A stretch of DNA of 23,323 nt, from assembly GCA_039929265.1 (NCBI GenBank), contig JBDSRN010000078.1:1-23323 (forward strand). The letters run 5' to 3'. This stretch comes from ZC4RG30 sp039929265. Lineage in GTDB: Bacteria; Pseudomonadota; Gammaproteobacteria; Steroidobacterales; Steroidobacteraceae. Position 1 is the first letter of the stretch. Every line of letters begins with the position of its first letter. The notes below the pieces were generated by a model, which was not told where the DNA came from, made no database searches, and worked only from the letters and a program-made list of their open reading frames with translations. Below are positions 22,958 to 23,323 of this stretch, one piece after another. Position numbers and translations under genes: made by a program.

Positions 22958-23174
22958 CTGCCACCACGCAACACACCAAGGTACCGATCCTGCAACACTG
23001 CAAGGCTTCATTTCGACGCGAGACCCTGCCGTACTCTGCGGGCCAGCCCATCGGTATGATGCCATTCTCGAAATAGGTGCAGTCCGGCGGCAGGTGCGCC
23101 TTGCCCGCCTGCGGCAGCGCCCTCACGTTGTTGGCCTTCAGCGCGGCGAAATAACCGTCGACTGCGATCACCAC
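22935..23174 (-). pseudogene. Fragment resembling a small NTF2/SnoaL-like protein
   Basis: A GTG at 23174, overlapping the stop of the upstream cysteine-synthase-like gene, opens a frame of 79 residues. Its first half looks like coding sequence: DGYFAALKANNVRALPQAGK then LPPDCTYFENGI. That resembles the N-terminal part of secreted NTF2/SnoaL-fold proteins, but the usual signal peptide and the rest of the domain are absent, and the second half looks random. It is probably a remnant; the family assignment is weak. Confidence 0.35.
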
Positions 23175-23323
23175 AGCGCGTCGATGCCATGAATGTCCCC
23201 GCCCTGTACGGCGGCCTCGATCTGGCGATCCGATTTCTGCACATCGATGCCGTGCAGTGCATACCAGCCCGGCTCGTAATAGCTGTGCGCATAGCGCTCC
23301 CCGCCATCGCAGATCAACGTAAC
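23168..23323 (-). CDS. PLP-dependent cysteine synthase-like enzyme, C-terminal end (runs off the window)
   Basis: The last 51 residues of a protein enter from the right edge and end at the TGA 23168-23170. The stretch VTLICDGGERYAHSYYEPGW is typical of the C-terminal part of the cysteine synthase / cystathionine beta-synthase fold (TLICDSGERY followed by a Tyr-Tyr-x-x-x-Trp motif in relatives). The catalytic lysine and PLP-binding loops lie outside the window, so the exact reaction cannot be set. The tail after KSDRQIEAAV is a little longer than I expect. Confidence 0.72.
   Translation of the reverse strand, partial: VTLICDGGERYAHSYYEPGWYALHGIDVQKSDRQIEAAVQGGDIHGIDALW

Noticed and set aside
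1..23323. Search for CRISPR arrays, tRNA or rRNA genes, insertion sequences, phage genes or toxin-antitoxin pairs
   Set aside because: No spaced direct repeats, tRNA-like folds, transposase motifs or typical small gene pairs were noticed by eye.

Overview
The window is high-GC, gene-dense chromosomal DNA from a Gram-negative bacterium. GatCAB sits divergent to mreB, followed by mreBCD-mrdA-rodA-mltB-rlpA-dacA, and there are E. coli-sized AlkB, DUF2937, SelO and a hybrid peroxiredoxin-glutaredoxin. These suggest a gammaproteobacterium, possibly of the Nevskiales/Steroidobacter/xanthomonad side. That placement is inference from gene content and could not be tested here. No rRNA, tRNA, CRISPR array, insertion sequence or phage gene was seen.

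Left third (1-9363): gatC and the start of gatA run leftwards. From a shared promoter region (572-694) an eight-gene operon runs rightwards: mreB, mreC, mreD, mrdA (PBP2), rodA, mltB, rlpA, dacA. It supplies the elongasome scaffold, the SEDS polymerase with its transpeptidase, and three peptidoglycan-trimming or -binding enzymes. Several junctions are translationally coupled (ATGA overlaps). mreC starts with TTG, and rlpA very probably starts with a rare CTG that overlaps the mltB stop.

Middle (9364-17480): a BON-domain lipoprotein is followed by an 18-bp-stem hairpin and a zinc-ribbon metallopeptidase. A leftward group follows: a PQQ-type sorbosone-dehydrogenase-like lipoprotein, a DUF2937 membrane protein, a frameshifted small ORF and tadA. 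alkB is divergent from tadA with 21 bp between start codons. A second leftward cluster holds a shortened MAPEG-like gene, a 66-residue two-helix membrane protein, an alpha/beta hydrolase that has lost its centre, and a DUF72 gene. Divergent from it is a secreted protein with two retropepsin-type active-site motifs, followed by a leftward TfoX-N-domain gene.

Right third (17481-23323): a secreted methyltransferase gene is broken by an in-frame TGA. A redox-repair block follows: a hybrid Prx5-glutaredoxin (leftward) divergent from selO-msrB-msrA and an aldose-1-epimerase-like gene. The end holds a VOC-family gene in three frames, a fragment of a small NTF2-like protein, and the C-terminus of a PLP-dependent cysteine-synthase-like enzyme running off the edge.

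Two themes stand out. First, SelO, an AMPylating pseudokinase, lies next to a glutaredoxin fusion that carries the equivalent of its reported target tyrosine. Second, at least five accessory genes are damaged (in-frame deletions, nonsense codon, frameshifts), while the housekeeping genes are intact. I did not find a convincing wholly new multi-gene system.
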